Assembly (NCBI RefSeq): GCF_014295415.1
Contig: NZ_CP052909.1
Span: 2,170,001 to 2,234,000 of the forward strand
Length of the DNA stretch: 64,000 nt
Direction of reading: 5' to 3'
DNA from: Constantimarinum furrinae
GTDB taxonomy: Bacteria; Bacteroidota; Bacteroidia; Flavobacteriales; Flavobacteriaceae
How positions within the stretch are numbered: the first letter of the stretch is position 1; every line of letters starts with the position of its first letter. The notes beneath the pieces are model-generated. The model was given only the letters and a program-made list of their open reading frames with translations, was not told the origin of the DNA and did not search any database. The position numbers and the translations under genes are program-made. Shown piece after piece: positions 15,682 to 24,563 of this stretch.

Positions 15682-17610
15682 ATGAAAAGAAACTATTTGA
15701 TTCTAATTTTTTCTCTCACGTGTTTCCTCGGAACAGCACAGGTAAACCAAACAGCCGAATCACTGGATTCGGTATTTATCGACACCAAGGTGCCACTGGA
15801 ACGTAAAAATAGCGGAAAGGTGGTGGTCACAATTACAGCCGAACAACTTGAACAAAGTGCCGGTAAAACTACGGCTCAGATCATTAATGAGGTATCCGGA
15901 ATAGAGATCAACGGAAGCAGAAGTCATGCTGGCCAGAATCTTTCCTACTATGTTCGCGGTGGAAGAAACAGACAAGTGGTGATCATGGTAGACGGCGTTC
16001 AATTAACCGATCCTTCTCAAATTTCAAATGATTATGACCTCCGGTTAATTCCTGCCCACACCATAGAATCTATTGAGATCATTAAGGGGGCGTCCAGTGT
16101 GTTATACGGTTCGGGTGCTGCGACTGCTGTTATAAGTATCAATACAAAAAAAGCGTCTCAAAAACCTATTGCTGCTACTTTTATTTCAACTCTGGGGACG
16201 AATCGTTCTTCAGAGGATAAGGAGAACTTTCATATCGCCGAATTTACCAACTTTGCGACCGTAAACGGTACCCTTAATAAATTCTTTTACAACGCGAGCT
16301 TCAGTAACCGCTATGTAGACGGAATAAGCGCCGTGGCTGCTCCCGAGGGAGAGGACCCTTTTGAAAGTGATGTGTTTGATCGTTTCGACGGCCGGGTAGA
16401 TCTGGGGTATCGCATTTCAGAAGATATTACTATAAGTCAGTTTTTCGCCTTCGGAAAATTTAAAGCCGGTTTTGATGATTTCAGTTATACCGATGCTAAT
16501 CACCAATCGTTAACCAAACAATTAAGAACCGGTGGGCATTTTGAATGGAAATATAAAAATGGAGTTTATGTTTTTAACGATAATTACAGCTGGATAGAGC
16601 GGGAGATCAAATCGGGGTTTCCGGCAAAATTCGATTCTAGATCCTATGCATTAGACACCTATTTGAATCACAGAATTATTAAAAATTTTAATGTGGTTTT
16701 GGGATTAAACTTTACGAACAGCAACTTTAATTCATTCACCATTCCCTTCGGCGCTACTCAGTTTTCTCAGGATGTGGAAGAAGATACCGCTAAATTCAAT
16801 AGCGCAGACCCTTATGTGAATCTGGTATATATCTCTAATTTTGGGTTAAATCTAAATGCAGGAGCCCGCCTTAATCTTCACAGTGTCTATGATAGTCATT
16901 GGGTGTATAATTTTAATCCGTCTTATGTTTTTGAGTTTTCTGAAAACAATTTAAAACTGCTGGGATCTTATAGTACTGCTTACATTACCCCTTCTTTGTT
17001 TCAGTTATACGATCCGCTTTACGGTAATGAAGCGTTATTGCCGGAAGAGAATCGCACTATAGAAGGCGGTTTGGAGTTTAGTTCTGAAGATTTCAGAATA
17101 AGCGCTGTTTATTTTAACAGAAATGAAGAAAATTTTGTTGATTTTGTGGTGATCGACCCCGATACCTTTCGATCGCAGTATCAGAATATTTCTGAAACCT
17201 TTGAAGCCAGCGGAGTGGAAGTAGCGCTGTGGAGAAAATTTGGTGAGCGAGTGACATTTTCATCCAATTATACGAATACCCAGGCCGATGATCGATTTGC
17301 GTTGCGCATTCCGGAGCATAAAATTAATGCTACGCTGGGTTACCAACTAGGTTCTAAGACTTCCGTAGGGGTAAACTATCAATATAATAGTGAGAGAAAT
17401 GACACATTCTTTAACCCGCAAACATTTGTGAGTGAGGATATTTTACTCAGCAGTTATGGAGTCCTGGATTTGAGACTATCCCATCAGGCTACTGATACTA
17501 TAAAGCTATTTGCAGGGGTTACAAATCTTTTGGACGAAGAATATGAAGAACTGTACAGATACCAGACCCTCGGGAGAAATGTACGACTCGGATTTGCCTT
17601 AGATTTTTAG
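15682..17610 (+). CDS. btuB: TonB-dependent outer membrane cobalamin receptor
   Basis: A signal peptide (GTAQ) is followed by an N-terminal plug (VVVTITAEQLEQSAGKTTAQIINEVSGIEI, RGGRNRQVVIMVDGVQ, YDLRLIPAHTIESIEIIKGASSVLYGSGA) and a 22-strand-type barrel ending in LGRNVRLGFALDF with a terminal aromatic residue. At 642 residues it is near BtuB size. No carboxypeptidase-like N-terminal extension is present, unlike SusC proteins. Control by the cobalamin riboswitch gives the specificity. The stop codon overlaps that of the convergent lipoprotein gene. Confidence 0.93.
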   Translation: MKRNYLILIFSLTCFLGTAQVNQTAESLDSVFIDTKVPLERKNSGKVVVTITAEQLEQSAGKTTAQIINEVSGIEINGSRSHAGQNLSYYVRGGRNRQVVIMVDGVQLTDPSQISNDYDLRLIPAHTIESIEIIKGASSVLYGSGAATAVISINTKKASQKPIAATFISTLGTNRSSEDKENFHIAEFTNFATVNGTLNKFFYNASFSNRYVDGISAVAAPEGEDPFESDVFDRFDGRVDLGYRISEDITISQFFAFGKFKAGFDDFSYTDANHQSLTKQLRTGGHFEWKYKNGVYVFNDNYSWIEREIKSGFPAKFDSRSYALDTYLNHRIIKNFNVVLGLNFTNSNFNSFTIPFGATQFSQDVEEDTAKFNSADPYVNLVYISNFGLNLNAGARLNLHSVYDSHWVYNFNPSYVFEFSENNLKLLGSYSTAYITPSLFQLYDPLYGNEALLPEENRTIEGGLEFSSEDFRISAVYFNRNEENFVDFVVIDPDTFRSQYQNISETFEASGVEVALWRKFGERVTFSSNYTNTQADDRFALRIPEHKINATLGYQLGSKTSVGVNYQYNSERNDTFFNPQTFVSEDILLSSYGVLDLRLSHQATDTIKLFAGVTNLLDEEYEELYRYQTLGRNVRLGFALDF

Positions 17611-18002
17611 TTTTGGGTAATGCGCTCGTATTTTTCCAGACAGGGTTCAATACAACCCTGATAGTTGAGAATTAAGAATTCATTTTCGAAATAATAGGCT
17701 GTCTTTTGCCGGGAAGTATTGCAGTCGCCGGGTGTTATAAGTTTTGCATTCTTATCATAGGTAGCGGTCATGCCCGTTTCCTCTTGTGTGTTATCACAAA
17801 AGGAGACCGTTGAAGTTACGGTGCCGTTGTCGTGAAACGTAATTACTTTCTTACTGTCAACAGGACTAAAAGTACCATTACCGTCTCCAATATCGATAAG
17901 GGATTCAATATGTTGCCATGAGGACAAAAGTTTTTCATCAGCGCAATCCGACTTGCAGGAAGTAAAGAGCAATATGATGATTATGAGCCAACTAAATTTC
18001 AT
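17607..18002 (-). CDS. Small lipoprotein, lipocalin-like
   Basis: The 131-residue protein has a lipoprotein signal (LLFTSC) and a short beta-rich body: LLSSWQHIESL near the mature N-terminus, then VITFHDNGTVTSTVSF and KTAYYFENEFLILNYQG. This is the pattern of the small lipocalin-like lipoproteins of Bacteroidota. Several cysteines could pair in the periplasm. Ligand and function are unknown. Its stop is shared with btuB through the tetranucleotide TTAG. Confidence 0.65.
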   Translation of the reverse strand: MKFSWLIIIILLFTSCKSDCADEKLLSSWQHIESLIDIGDGNGTFSPVDSKKVITFHDNGTVTSTVSFCDNTQEETGMTATYDKNAKLITPGDCNTSRQKTAYYFENEFLILNYQGCIEPCLEKYERITQN

Positions 18003-18070
18003 GATTTAAAGAAGTTTAATTCCGGTTATATACATATTTAATCTTTTATAGATCTTGAAATTCATATGAT

Positions 18071-19234
18071 TTAAGGCTCTTGAATGTATTTATATTCAAA
18101 AGATTCGTTACCGCAACTTATTGTTTTAGATATAGGATATCCATTGGAATCATACGTGTAGGTATAACTCATCACAGGATTTGAGGATTGAGAATTAAGA
18201 ACTTCGAGTATGTTGTTTTTGCTTGTCCAAAGGCCACAATTTCTAGATTCAAAATGAAATGGTTCGTTAAATTCGAAATGTTGACTAAAAATAATATGAT
18301 CCACGTCAAGCCAATTTAATGATACGATGTCAGGAAAAGGATTGCGTTTAGTGTCATATGTAAATAAAATTTGATATCCACTCTGGTCTGTCTTAGAAAT
18401 CAGGTTTCCATTTCCATCGTATAAATAATCCATCGATTTAGAATTATTCTCATAACGGGACAACCTTCCGTCATTGTCAAAATAAATTGATGTGACTTCG
18501 GTTGTGGATTCATTCAATACATCAATTCTCCCTGCTATATACGTAATACTGTAATTCTCTATATAGGTATTAAATTCATCATCTTCAAAATTATGTTCAA
18601 GAGCAATAATTCTATTATTTGAATCATAGGTTATATTATATGTGGATGAAAAAGAATAACCAACGCTCCCATACCAAAAACGATATTGGTTAATAAGTTC
18701 ACCATCGTGTTGCAAACTTACTGTCCAAGCCTGGCTGTAAACATCATAATTTATACGTTCCATGATATAGTTGGAAATATTGATGTTTATATCTGTATCA
18801 GTAGATAGGTAGCCACAACCGCTCGTGGTGTGAATATTCTTTATCCTTTGAGTATTTTCATAATACAGATCTATAATGTTTATGGATACATTCGATTCGA
18901 CACTTGTATTTCCGTCGCTAATTTTTACTACAGCTGTAATTTCTTCATTTATTTCGAAATCAAAGATGGCCGGATCGGCAACGCGCATTTCCCCTGTATC
19001 CTCATCCAGATTAACTGCTCCGGGATGAGATTGCTGCACAAACGAAAAAGTTAAATTATTTAAAGACCCATCTACTTCAATAGAGCCTATCAACTGATCG
19101 AAATCGGGATTTTCATCAATGCTTATTAAAGAATCGGATGTTGAAAGCGGAGTGTTCAAAGTTTCTCCGGTGTCATCAGACTTACAAGCTATAATTAAAC
19201 TACATAGTACAATACAAAAAACAATCTTTTTCAT
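18071..19234 (-). CDS. Lipoprotein with cadherin-like N-terminus and YD-type beta repeats
   Basis: A lipoprotein signal (LIIAC) is followed by a cadherin-like segment (SIDENPDFDQLIGSIEV, AIFDFEINEEITAVVKISDG) over about residues 35-120. The remainder contains repeated short motifs of the YD/Rhs style (ITYDSNNRIIALEH, IYFDNDGRLSRYE, YLYDGNGNLISKTD, YTYDSNGYPISKTI). A related C-terminal part occurs in the gene at 44986-45861. It is probably surface or periplasm exposed; function unknown. Base composition is more AT-rich than in nearby core genes. Confidence 0.7.
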   Translation of the reverse strand: MKKIVFCIVLCSLIIACKSDDTGETLNTPLSTSDSLISIDENPDFDQLIGSIEVDGSLNNLTFSFVQQSHPGAVNLDEDTGEMRVADPAIFDFEINEEITAVVKISDGNTSVESNVSINIIDLYYENTQRIKNIHTTSGCGYLSTDTDININISNYIMERINYDVYSQAWTVSLQHDGELINQYRFWYGSVGYSFSSTYNITYDSNNRIIALEHNFEDDEFNTYIENYSITYIAGRIDVLNESTTEVTSIYFDNDGRLSRYENNSKSMDYLYDGNGNLISKTDQSGYQILFTYDTKRNPFPDIVSLNWLDVDHIIFSQHFEFNEPFHFESRNCGLWTSKNNILEVLNSQSSNPVMSYTYTYDSNGYPISKTISCGNESFEYKYIQEP

Positions 19235-19259
19235 AGAATGTGAATTTTTAATGTATGGT

Positions 19260-20660
19260 TTATTCTTTTTCAGCGATCATGAGCTGATACCCCGGTAATT
19301 CGGCTTTCTTTTCTGAAATTTCTTCCATTCGGTTGAAATTGTAATTTACAGGCATGTGGGTTGGAAAGATCTCGTTTAAGGCCTCGGCGAGCAAGGGCTC
19401 ATTTTCATCTCCTAAAATTCCAAGATTGCTGTAATCTTCGTCCAATGGCACATCCGGTTCCAGTCCGTCTACATAATCGGTAAACCCATTTGCATTGGCT
19501 GTTTTAAAGACCAACGGAAGCATTGCATACGTATGGGTGGGGTTTGCCTGACTTCGGCTAAATCCGGGCGCAGGGGCGTCGTACAATAGAAAGGAAGCCT
19601 GAAACTTTCCTGTGGTAGTTCCACCTACTTGAACAACATCAATATAGGGATCAAGACCGTTGATCACCAACTCACTTGCCGAAGCTGTTCTACCTGTGGT
19701 TAAAATAAAGACACGGGTAAGATTTAAACTGTTAATTGCCTCTCCGGTGGAAATGGTATTGTTAAAAAGGCCATCACTGGCATACTCCTCCTGCCGATCC
19801 TCATTCCACTGTTCGGTATAGAACAACTGACCGTTAAATTGTCCGGTGATCATGCTTGAAAGATCCACGGCTGTTTCCACAGATCCGCCGCCATTGTATC
19901 GCAGATCCAATATTAACTCGGTGATTCCGTCGGCCTGAAACTGTGCAAACGCTGCGTTGAGTTCCGGGTCGAAATCACGTGTAAAGCTATTGTACATCAG
20001 GTAACCGATATTCTGTCCTTCTATGGTCAAGGTTCGTGCAATATGTACCGGGTTTTCGGTATACTCGGTTTTTGTAAGTTCTACCGATTCACCGGTCGGG
20101 ACCACATCTTCCCCCTGTAATGTTGCCAGACCAATGGTATAGGTATCCGGAGCAAGAAGCTGGCTAAAATTATTCTCAGTGAGTTGTTGACCGTCTACTG
20201 TATTAAAGATATCACCTCGTTGTAAACCTTCAGCAGCTGCGTCGGTATTGGGAAGCACGTAACGCACATATCCGAAGACATTCCCGCTGTTGTCGGGATA
20301 TAACACCAAACCATATTCCATTCCATTATTTAGAGTTGTTCCGCCCAGCGCATTTTCTAAAGCGATATAATCGTCAACCAGCAAACTAAACCTATCTTGG
20401 GGGGACAGTAAAAAGTCGAACAGGTCTTCAGGAGTAGTGAAAGTACTTAAAAAAGCATCCAGATCTTCCGAACTCGCAAAAGCATCGTTCGCCAGTTCGG
20501 GAGTATCGGCCTTATAGAGGTAAAAGAAATTAAGTCCGCGATAAATAAAATTTTGTATTTCGAGGGCCGAGGCTACCTGAAGCGTGTCATCTCTGTCTTC
20601 AAAACATGAGGTAAATAAGGTAGAGACCGCGATTAGGGCGAGTAGGATCTTCTTTTTCAT
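19260..20660 (-). CDS. S41 family C-terminal processing peptidase-like lipoprotein
   Basis: The 466-residue protein has a lipoprotein signal (LFTSC), a helical N-terminal part, a PDZ-like domain (YVLPNTDAAAEGLQRGDIFNTVDGQQL, about residues 130-165) and an S41 catalytic domain with ELILDLRYNGGGSV and the serine in TTGRTASASE. These enzymes process or degrade periplasmic proteins. It follows the same orientation as the downstream lipoprotein gene and is divergent from the ECF sigma operon. Confidence 0.88.
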   Translation of the reverse strand: MKKKILLALIAVSTLFTSCFEDRDDTLQVASALEIQNFIYRGLNFFYLYKADTPELANDAFASSEDLDAFLSTFTTPEDLFDFLLSPQDRFSLLVDDYIALENALGGTTLNNGMEYGLVLYPDNSGNVFGYVRYVLPNTDAAAEGLQRGDIFNTVDGQQLTENNFSQLLAPDTYTIGLATLQGEDVVPTGESVELTKTEYTENPVHIARTLTIEGQNIGYLMYNSFTRDFDPELNAAFAQFQADGITELILDLRYNGGGSVETAVDLSSMITGQFNGQLFYTEQWNEDRQEEYASDGLFNNTISTGEAINSLNLTRVFILTTGRTASASELVINGLDPYIDVVQVGGTTTGKFQASFLLYDAPAPGFSRSQANPTHTYAMLPLVFKTANANGFTDYVDGLEPDVPLDEDYSNLGILGDENEPLLAEALNEIFPTHMPVNYNFNRMEEISEKKAELPGYQLMIAEKE

Positions 20661-20802
20661 GAATTATTTTTTCTGAATATGTCTTCTAAACTCCTAAAAT
20701 AGGGACATTATTGCGAAACATCAACTAAATTGTAACAAAAATTGCAGTAGTTCGTCGTAACAATAGAACGGCATAATAAATGCTTTTCACTAACCAAAAT
20801 AA

Positions 20803-21309
20803 ATGAAACAGTCTGAGTTCTTAACCACGGTAATGCCTTTTAAAGACAAGTTATACCGGCTTGCCAAAAGGTTATTGGTTTCCTCGGAAGAAGCGGAAGA
20901 TGCTGTTCAGGAAGTTCTTTTAAAACTTTGGAAAGGGAAGCAACAGATAATTGAATACAAAAATCCTGAAGCTTTTGCCATTACAATGACGAAGAATTAT
21001 TGTCTGGACCGATTAAAATCGAAACAGGCGTCCAATTTAAAGATCGTTCACAATAATTTTCAGAATCCTGAAAATATAGAACGAACGGTAGAAGGAAATG
21101 AAGGCGTGGAAATGGTGTTTAAGATCATGGAGACACTTCCCGAACAACAACGTATTGTTTTACAACTTCGGGACATAGAACAATTTGAATTTGCGGAGAT
21201 CGCGCAAATGTTAGACAATAATGAAACAGCCATACGTGTGGCTTTATCGAGAGCACGAAAGGCAGTTAGAGAACAATTAATAAAAAATTACAACTATGGA
21301 GTTAGCTAA
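20803..21309 (+). CDS. ECF-type RNA polymerase sigma factor
   Basis: The 168-residue protein has region 2 (YRLAKRLLVSSEEAEDAVQEVLLKLW, then FAITMTKNYCLDRLK) and region 4 (METLPEQQRIVLQLRDIEQFEFAEIAQML with the following VALSRARKAVRE helix), the compact two-domain layout of ECF sigma factors. It heads a four-gene operon with a membrane protein that may act as anti-sigma factor and two DUF4252 proteins. Autoregulation is likely, as for most ECF operons, but no target motif was identified. Confidence 0.92.
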   Translation: MKQSEFLTTVMPFKDKLYRLAKRLLVSSEEAEDAVQEVLLKLWKGKQQIIEYKNPEAFAITMTKNYCLDRLKSKQASNLKIVHNNFQNPENIERTVEGNEGVEMVFKIMETLPEQQRIVLQLRDIEQFEFAEIAQMLDNNETAIRVALSRARKAVREQLIKNYNYGVS

Positions 21310-21730
21310 AATAGAAGCCCTATTGGATGCTTATTTTGAAGGAAATACTACCCTGCAAGAGGAGAATCAGCTAAGAAGCTACTTTAATGGCAATGATGTT
21401 GCAAAACATCTGGAACCGTACGTGGCTCTGTTTGCAGGTTTTGAAGCCGCAAAACAGGAGACCTCTGCGAAAGAAATATCTCTTTCACAATCTTCTGCTT
21501 CGGCGAATCGCTGGTGGTATGGAGTTGCAGCCATGTTGGTTGTAGCTGTGGGAGTGGGAAGCTTTATGCTTTCTCAACCTAAGCTTTCTTCAGAAGAAAA
21601 AGAAGCTTTGGCAGCGTATCAGGAAGCAAGACAAACCATGTTGATGCTTTCAGAAAACCTGAACAAAGGCGCCAATAAACTGGTGCACATTTCAGAATTC
21701 ACAGAAACTAAAAACAAAATTTTAAAATAA
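21296..21730 (+). CDS. Single-pass membrane protein, putative anti-sigma factor
   Basis: The start overlaps the sigma gene by 14 bases. The 144-residue product has a soluble N-terminal part of about 65 residues with LDAYFEGNTTLQEENQLRSYF, which resembles the short cytoplasmic helices of Bacteroidota anti-sigma proteins, one membrane helix near residues 70-90 (WYGVAAMLVVAVGVGSFML) and a short periplasmic tail. The anti-sigma role rests mainly on position. Confidence 0.65.
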   Translation: MELAKIEALLDAYFEGNTTLQEENQLRSYFNGNDVAKHLEPYVALFAGFEAAKQETSAKEISLSQSSASANRWWYGVAAMLVVAVGVGSFMLSQPKLSSEEKEALAAYQEARQTMLMLSENLNKGANKLVHISEFTETKNKILK

Positions 21731-21746
21731 TCTAAATCAATATCAT

Positions 21747-22280
21747 ATGAAAAAGTTAGCACTTATAGCAATCCTAATGATCGCACCTTTTTTGATGTCG
21801 GCACAAAACGCCTTTGATGCCTTCGAAAATGAAAAAGATGTATCCTCGGTAGTAGTAACCAAGAACATGTTCAAATTACTAAGTAAGATCGATCTGGAGT
21901 CAGACGATCCCGAAGTAAAAGAATATATGGAGTTGGTAAACAACTTAGACAATATTAAGATCTTTACTACAGATAACCCGGAAGTGGCAAAACGAATGAA
22001 TTCGTCTGTGGCTTCCTATATTTCAAGTTCAAAAGGACTTGGGGAGTTAATGCGCGTAAAGGATGACGGGAAGAACATCAAATTCTATTCTAAAGAAGGG
22101 AAGAACGAGAACTTTGTGAGCGAACTTCTTATGCATTTGGATGGCGTGATAGACGGTAAAAAGATGACCGTGATCATGAGCATTACCGGAAATATTGATC
22201 TTAAGAAAATCTCCAAACTTACGCAAGACCTGGACGTTCCGGGAAGTGAAGAACTGAAGAACCTAAATAAAAAGCAGTAA
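21747..22280 (+). CDS. DUF4252 secreted protein
   Basis: The 177-residue protein has a signal peptide ending at MSAQ and the DUF4252 layout: a short helical start (FDAFENEKDVSSVVVTKNMFKLL), a central KIFTTDNPEVAKRMN, and a strand-rich end. DUF4252 proteins are common in Bacteroidota operons with ECF sigma factors; their function is not known. It lies third in the operon, 16 bases after the membrane protein. Confidence 0.85.
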   Translation: MKKLALIAILMIAPFLMSAQNAFDAFENEKDVSSVVVTKNMFKLLSKIDLESDDPEVKEYMELVNNLDNIKIFTTDNPEVAKRMNSSVASYISSSKGLGELMRVKDDGKNIKFYSKEGKNENFVSELLMHLDGVIDGKKMTVIMSITGNIDLKKISKLTQDLDVPGSEELKNLNKKQ

Positions 22281-22281
22281 G

Positions 22282-22839
22282 ATGGTATTAGTAAGATATA
22301 TTATCGCACTCACTCTGATTGCTTTTTCGATGATGAGTTGCAACAGTGAAGGATCTTTACAGCGTTATTTGGTAGACAAGCAGGATGACAACAAATTTGT
22401 AAAAGTCGATTTGGCAACCAGTCTACTGGAAGCCAACGATAATAATTTTTCTGAAGAACAACGTGAGATCCTAAATACAGTAAAAAAGATAAATGTGGTG
22501 GCATATCCCATTAAAGGCGGGAATAAAGCAGAGTATGAAACCGAAAGGAATGCTTTGACAGCCATTATTGATCAGGAGAAATACCAGACACTAACAAAGT
22601 TTAAATCGAACAATATTAAAACGACTCTCAAGTATGTAGGCGATGATGAAACTATTGATGAAGTGATCGTTTTTATGAGTGATGATGAACGCGGATTTGC
22701 GATCTTCAGGTTGTTAGGAGACGAAATGCGTCCCGGGCAGATGGCAAAATTGATCACCACCCTTGAACGGGGAGATTTGGATTTCACAAAATTAACAGGG
22801 TTAGGCGAGATGTTTGACGTAAAGGCCGATAGCATTTAA
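22282..22839 (+). CDS. DUF4252 lipoprotein
   Basis: This 185-residue paralogue of the preceding gene carries a lipoprotein signal (SMMSC) in place of a cleavable one. The middle (ILNTVKKINVVAYPIKG) aligns in kind with the NNLDNIKIFTT region of its neighbour. It starts one base after the preceding stop, so the two are translationally linked. A terminator follows 31 bases downstream, ending the operon. Confidence 0.83.
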   Translation: MVLVRYIIALTLIAFSMMSCNSEGSLQRYLVDKQDDNKFVKVDLATSLLEANDNNFSEEQREILNTVKKINVVAYPIKGGNKAEYETERNALTAIIDQEKYQTLTKFKSNNIKTTLKYVGDDETIDEVIVFMSDDERGFAIFRLLGDEMRPGQMAKLITTLERGDLDFTKLTGLGEMFDVKADSI

Positions 22840-22870
22840 CAATACGCCCAATATATTTAGAATTATTAAG

Positions 22871-22893
22871 AGGCTCCGTGAGGAGCCTTTTTT
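22871..22893 (+). terminator. Intrinsic terminator of the ECF sigma operon
   Basis: AGGCTCC (22871-22877) and GGAGCCT (22882-22888) form a 7-bp stem with a 4-base loop followed by a T-run. Confidence 0.92.
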
Positions 22894-23128
22894 ATGCTCC
22901 ATTTTTAAAATAAAATCCTTGTGAGGGCGGTTTTATGTTAATTAAAACCAAACAAACTGATAAAATGTCCCTAATTTATCAGATTATCGAACGATAAATG
23001 GGGTAAAAAGAGTTTTATGTAAAAATACCACGTAATTTCATGGTATTAAGAACGATAAGCGCAAAACAAATATTCTTATTTTACAGAGACCCTGTCCCCG
23101 CTAGGTGAGGAAAATAAGATTCAGGAAA
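22894..23128 (+). other. Gene-free region with inverted repeats, possible small RNA
   Basis: No coding frame is supported. Two hairpins are visible: TGATAAA/TTTATCA (22968-22974 with 22985-22991) and AATACCA/TGGTATT (23024-23030 with 23041-23047). The stretch lies between two terminators that both read on the plus strand, which would fit an independent short transcript. No TAnnTTTG box was found in it, so the idea is weak. Confidence 0.3.
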
Positions 23129-23157
23129 GGTTCCGGAAATATTCCGGAGCCTTTTTT
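23129..23157 (+). terminator. Intrinsic terminator abutting the purB stop
   Basis: GGTTCCGG (23129-23136) pairs with CCGGAGCC (23144-23151), one G-U pair, followed by six T residues. The last T belongs to the purB stop codon on the other strand. On the minus strand the stem is followed by only three T residues, so it works best for a plus-strand transcript, though it may also stop purB mRNA. Confidence 0.75.
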
Positions 23158-24500
23158 CAAATCCCCGTATAATTCATCGGACTAATTTTTCTCATTTCAG
23201 TTTTTACAGAATCAGATACATCTAGCGTTTCTATAAAATCTGTAATGGACTTACCGCTAATAGTTTCATTGGTACGGGTGAGGCCTTTAAGTGCTTCATA
23301 TGCGTTCGGATATGCTTCCCTGCGGAGAATTGTTTGGATCGCTTCGGCTACTACCGCCCAGTTATTTTCAAGATCCATTTTTATCTTGTCATCATTCAGC
23401 AATAATTTATCCAGCCCTTTTAAGGTAGACTGAAAAGCAATTATTGTATGCCCAATTGGTACGCCAATATTACGCAATACTGTACTATCTGTTAGGTCTC
23501 TTTGTAATCTGCTTACCGGTAATTTAGCCGAAAGATGTTCGAAGATGGCATTGGCGATCCCCAGATTTCCTTCACTATTCTCAAAATCTATAGGATTAAC
23601 TTTATGAGGCATTGCCGAAGATCCAATTTCCCCTTTTTTGATCTTTTGTTTAAAATAATCCATAGAAACATAGGTCCAGATATCCCGATCTAGATCGAGA
23701 ACAATGGTATTAATTCTTTTCAGACAATCAAACAAGGCGGCCATGTGGTCGTAATGCTCTATTTGAGTCGTGGGGAAGGAGTGATGTAACCCTAATTTCT
23801 CCTGAACGAATTGCGTTCCGAAGGCCTTCCAGTCTAAATCGGGGTAAGCGACCTTATGTGCGTTAAAATTCCCTGTGGCACCCCCAAATTTGGCAGCACT
23901 TTTTATGTTGTTGAGCAGATCGAATTGTTCCTCCAATCTAACCGCAAAAACTTCGATCTCTTTTCCTAAGCGGGTAGGAGAGGCCGGCTGTCCGTGGGTT
24001 CGAGCAAGCATTGGGATATTTGCCCATTCATTTGCCAGTGTTTTAAGTTTTTTCTTTAGTTCCAGAAAAAGCGGTACGTAAACTTCGTTCATCGCTTCTT
24101 TCAGGGACAGCGGGATTGCGGTATTATTTATATCCTGAGAGGTGAGTCCGAAGTGAATAAACTCCTTGTATTGCTCTAGCCCAAGGGCATCAAATTTTTC
24201 TTTTATAAAATATTCTACGGCCTTAACATCATGGTTAGTTACTTTTTCGGTATCCTTTATATGCTGAGCATCCTTGGTAGAAAATGAGGTATATAATTTC
24301 CGAATCTCTGAAAAATTACTTTTGTCAAAACTTTCCAGTTGGGGTAATGGCATTTCAACCAGAGCGATAAAGTATTCTACCTCTACCTGAACGCGATAAC
24401 GAATTAATGCTTCTTCAGAAAAGAAGGGGATTAGCGATGCGGTTTTCGATGCATAGCGCCCGTCTATAGGGGATACTGCCTGTAAGGAATGAATGGACAT
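23157..24500 (-). CDS. purB: Adenylosuccinate lyase
   Basis: PurB cleaves adenylosuccinate to AMP and SAICAR to AICAR, both with release of fumarate. The 447-residue protein carries the fumarase/aspartase superfamily signature GSSAMPHKVNPIDFENSEGN, the TSQDINNTA segment and the ARTHGQPASPT segment with the catalytic His. Length is normal. The companion HEAT-like gene lies just upstream to the right on the same strand, but a -7 box between them suggests that purB has its own promoter. Confidence 0.97.
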   Translation of the reverse strand: MSIHSLQAVSPIDGRYASKTASLIPFFSEEALIRYRVQVEVEYFIALVEMPLPQLESFDKSNFSEIRKLYTSFSTKDAQHIKDTEKVTNHDVKAVEYFIKEKFDALGLEQYKEFIHFGLTSQDINNTAIPLSLKEAMNEVYVPLFLELKKKLKTLANEWANIPMLARTHGQPASPTRLGKEIEVFAVRLEEQFDLLNNIKSAAKFGGATGNFNAHKVAYPDLDWKAFGTQFVQEKLGLHHSFPTTQIEHYDHMAALFDCLKRINTIVLDLDRDIWTYVSMDYFKQKIKKGEIGSSAMPHKVNPIDFENSEGNLGIANAIFEHLSAKLPVSRLQRDLTDSTVLRNIGVPIGHTIIAFQSTLKGLDKLLLNDDKIKMDLENNWAVVAEAIQTILRREAYPNAYEALKGLTRTNETISGKSITDFIETLDVSDSVKTEMRKISPMNYTGI

Positions 24501-24519
24501 AGTGAGAAATTTGAAAGCG

Positions 24520-24527
24520 CAAAGATA
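24520..24527 (-). promoter_or_regulatory. Putative -7 box for purB
   Basis: On the minus strand TATCTTTG matches TAnnTTTG about 20 bases before the purB ATG. No TTTG is seen 19 bases further upstream. Confidence 0.5.
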
Positions 24528-24563
24528 CGGATTTGTTGTTAGTTAACCCATGACGAAACCGAG

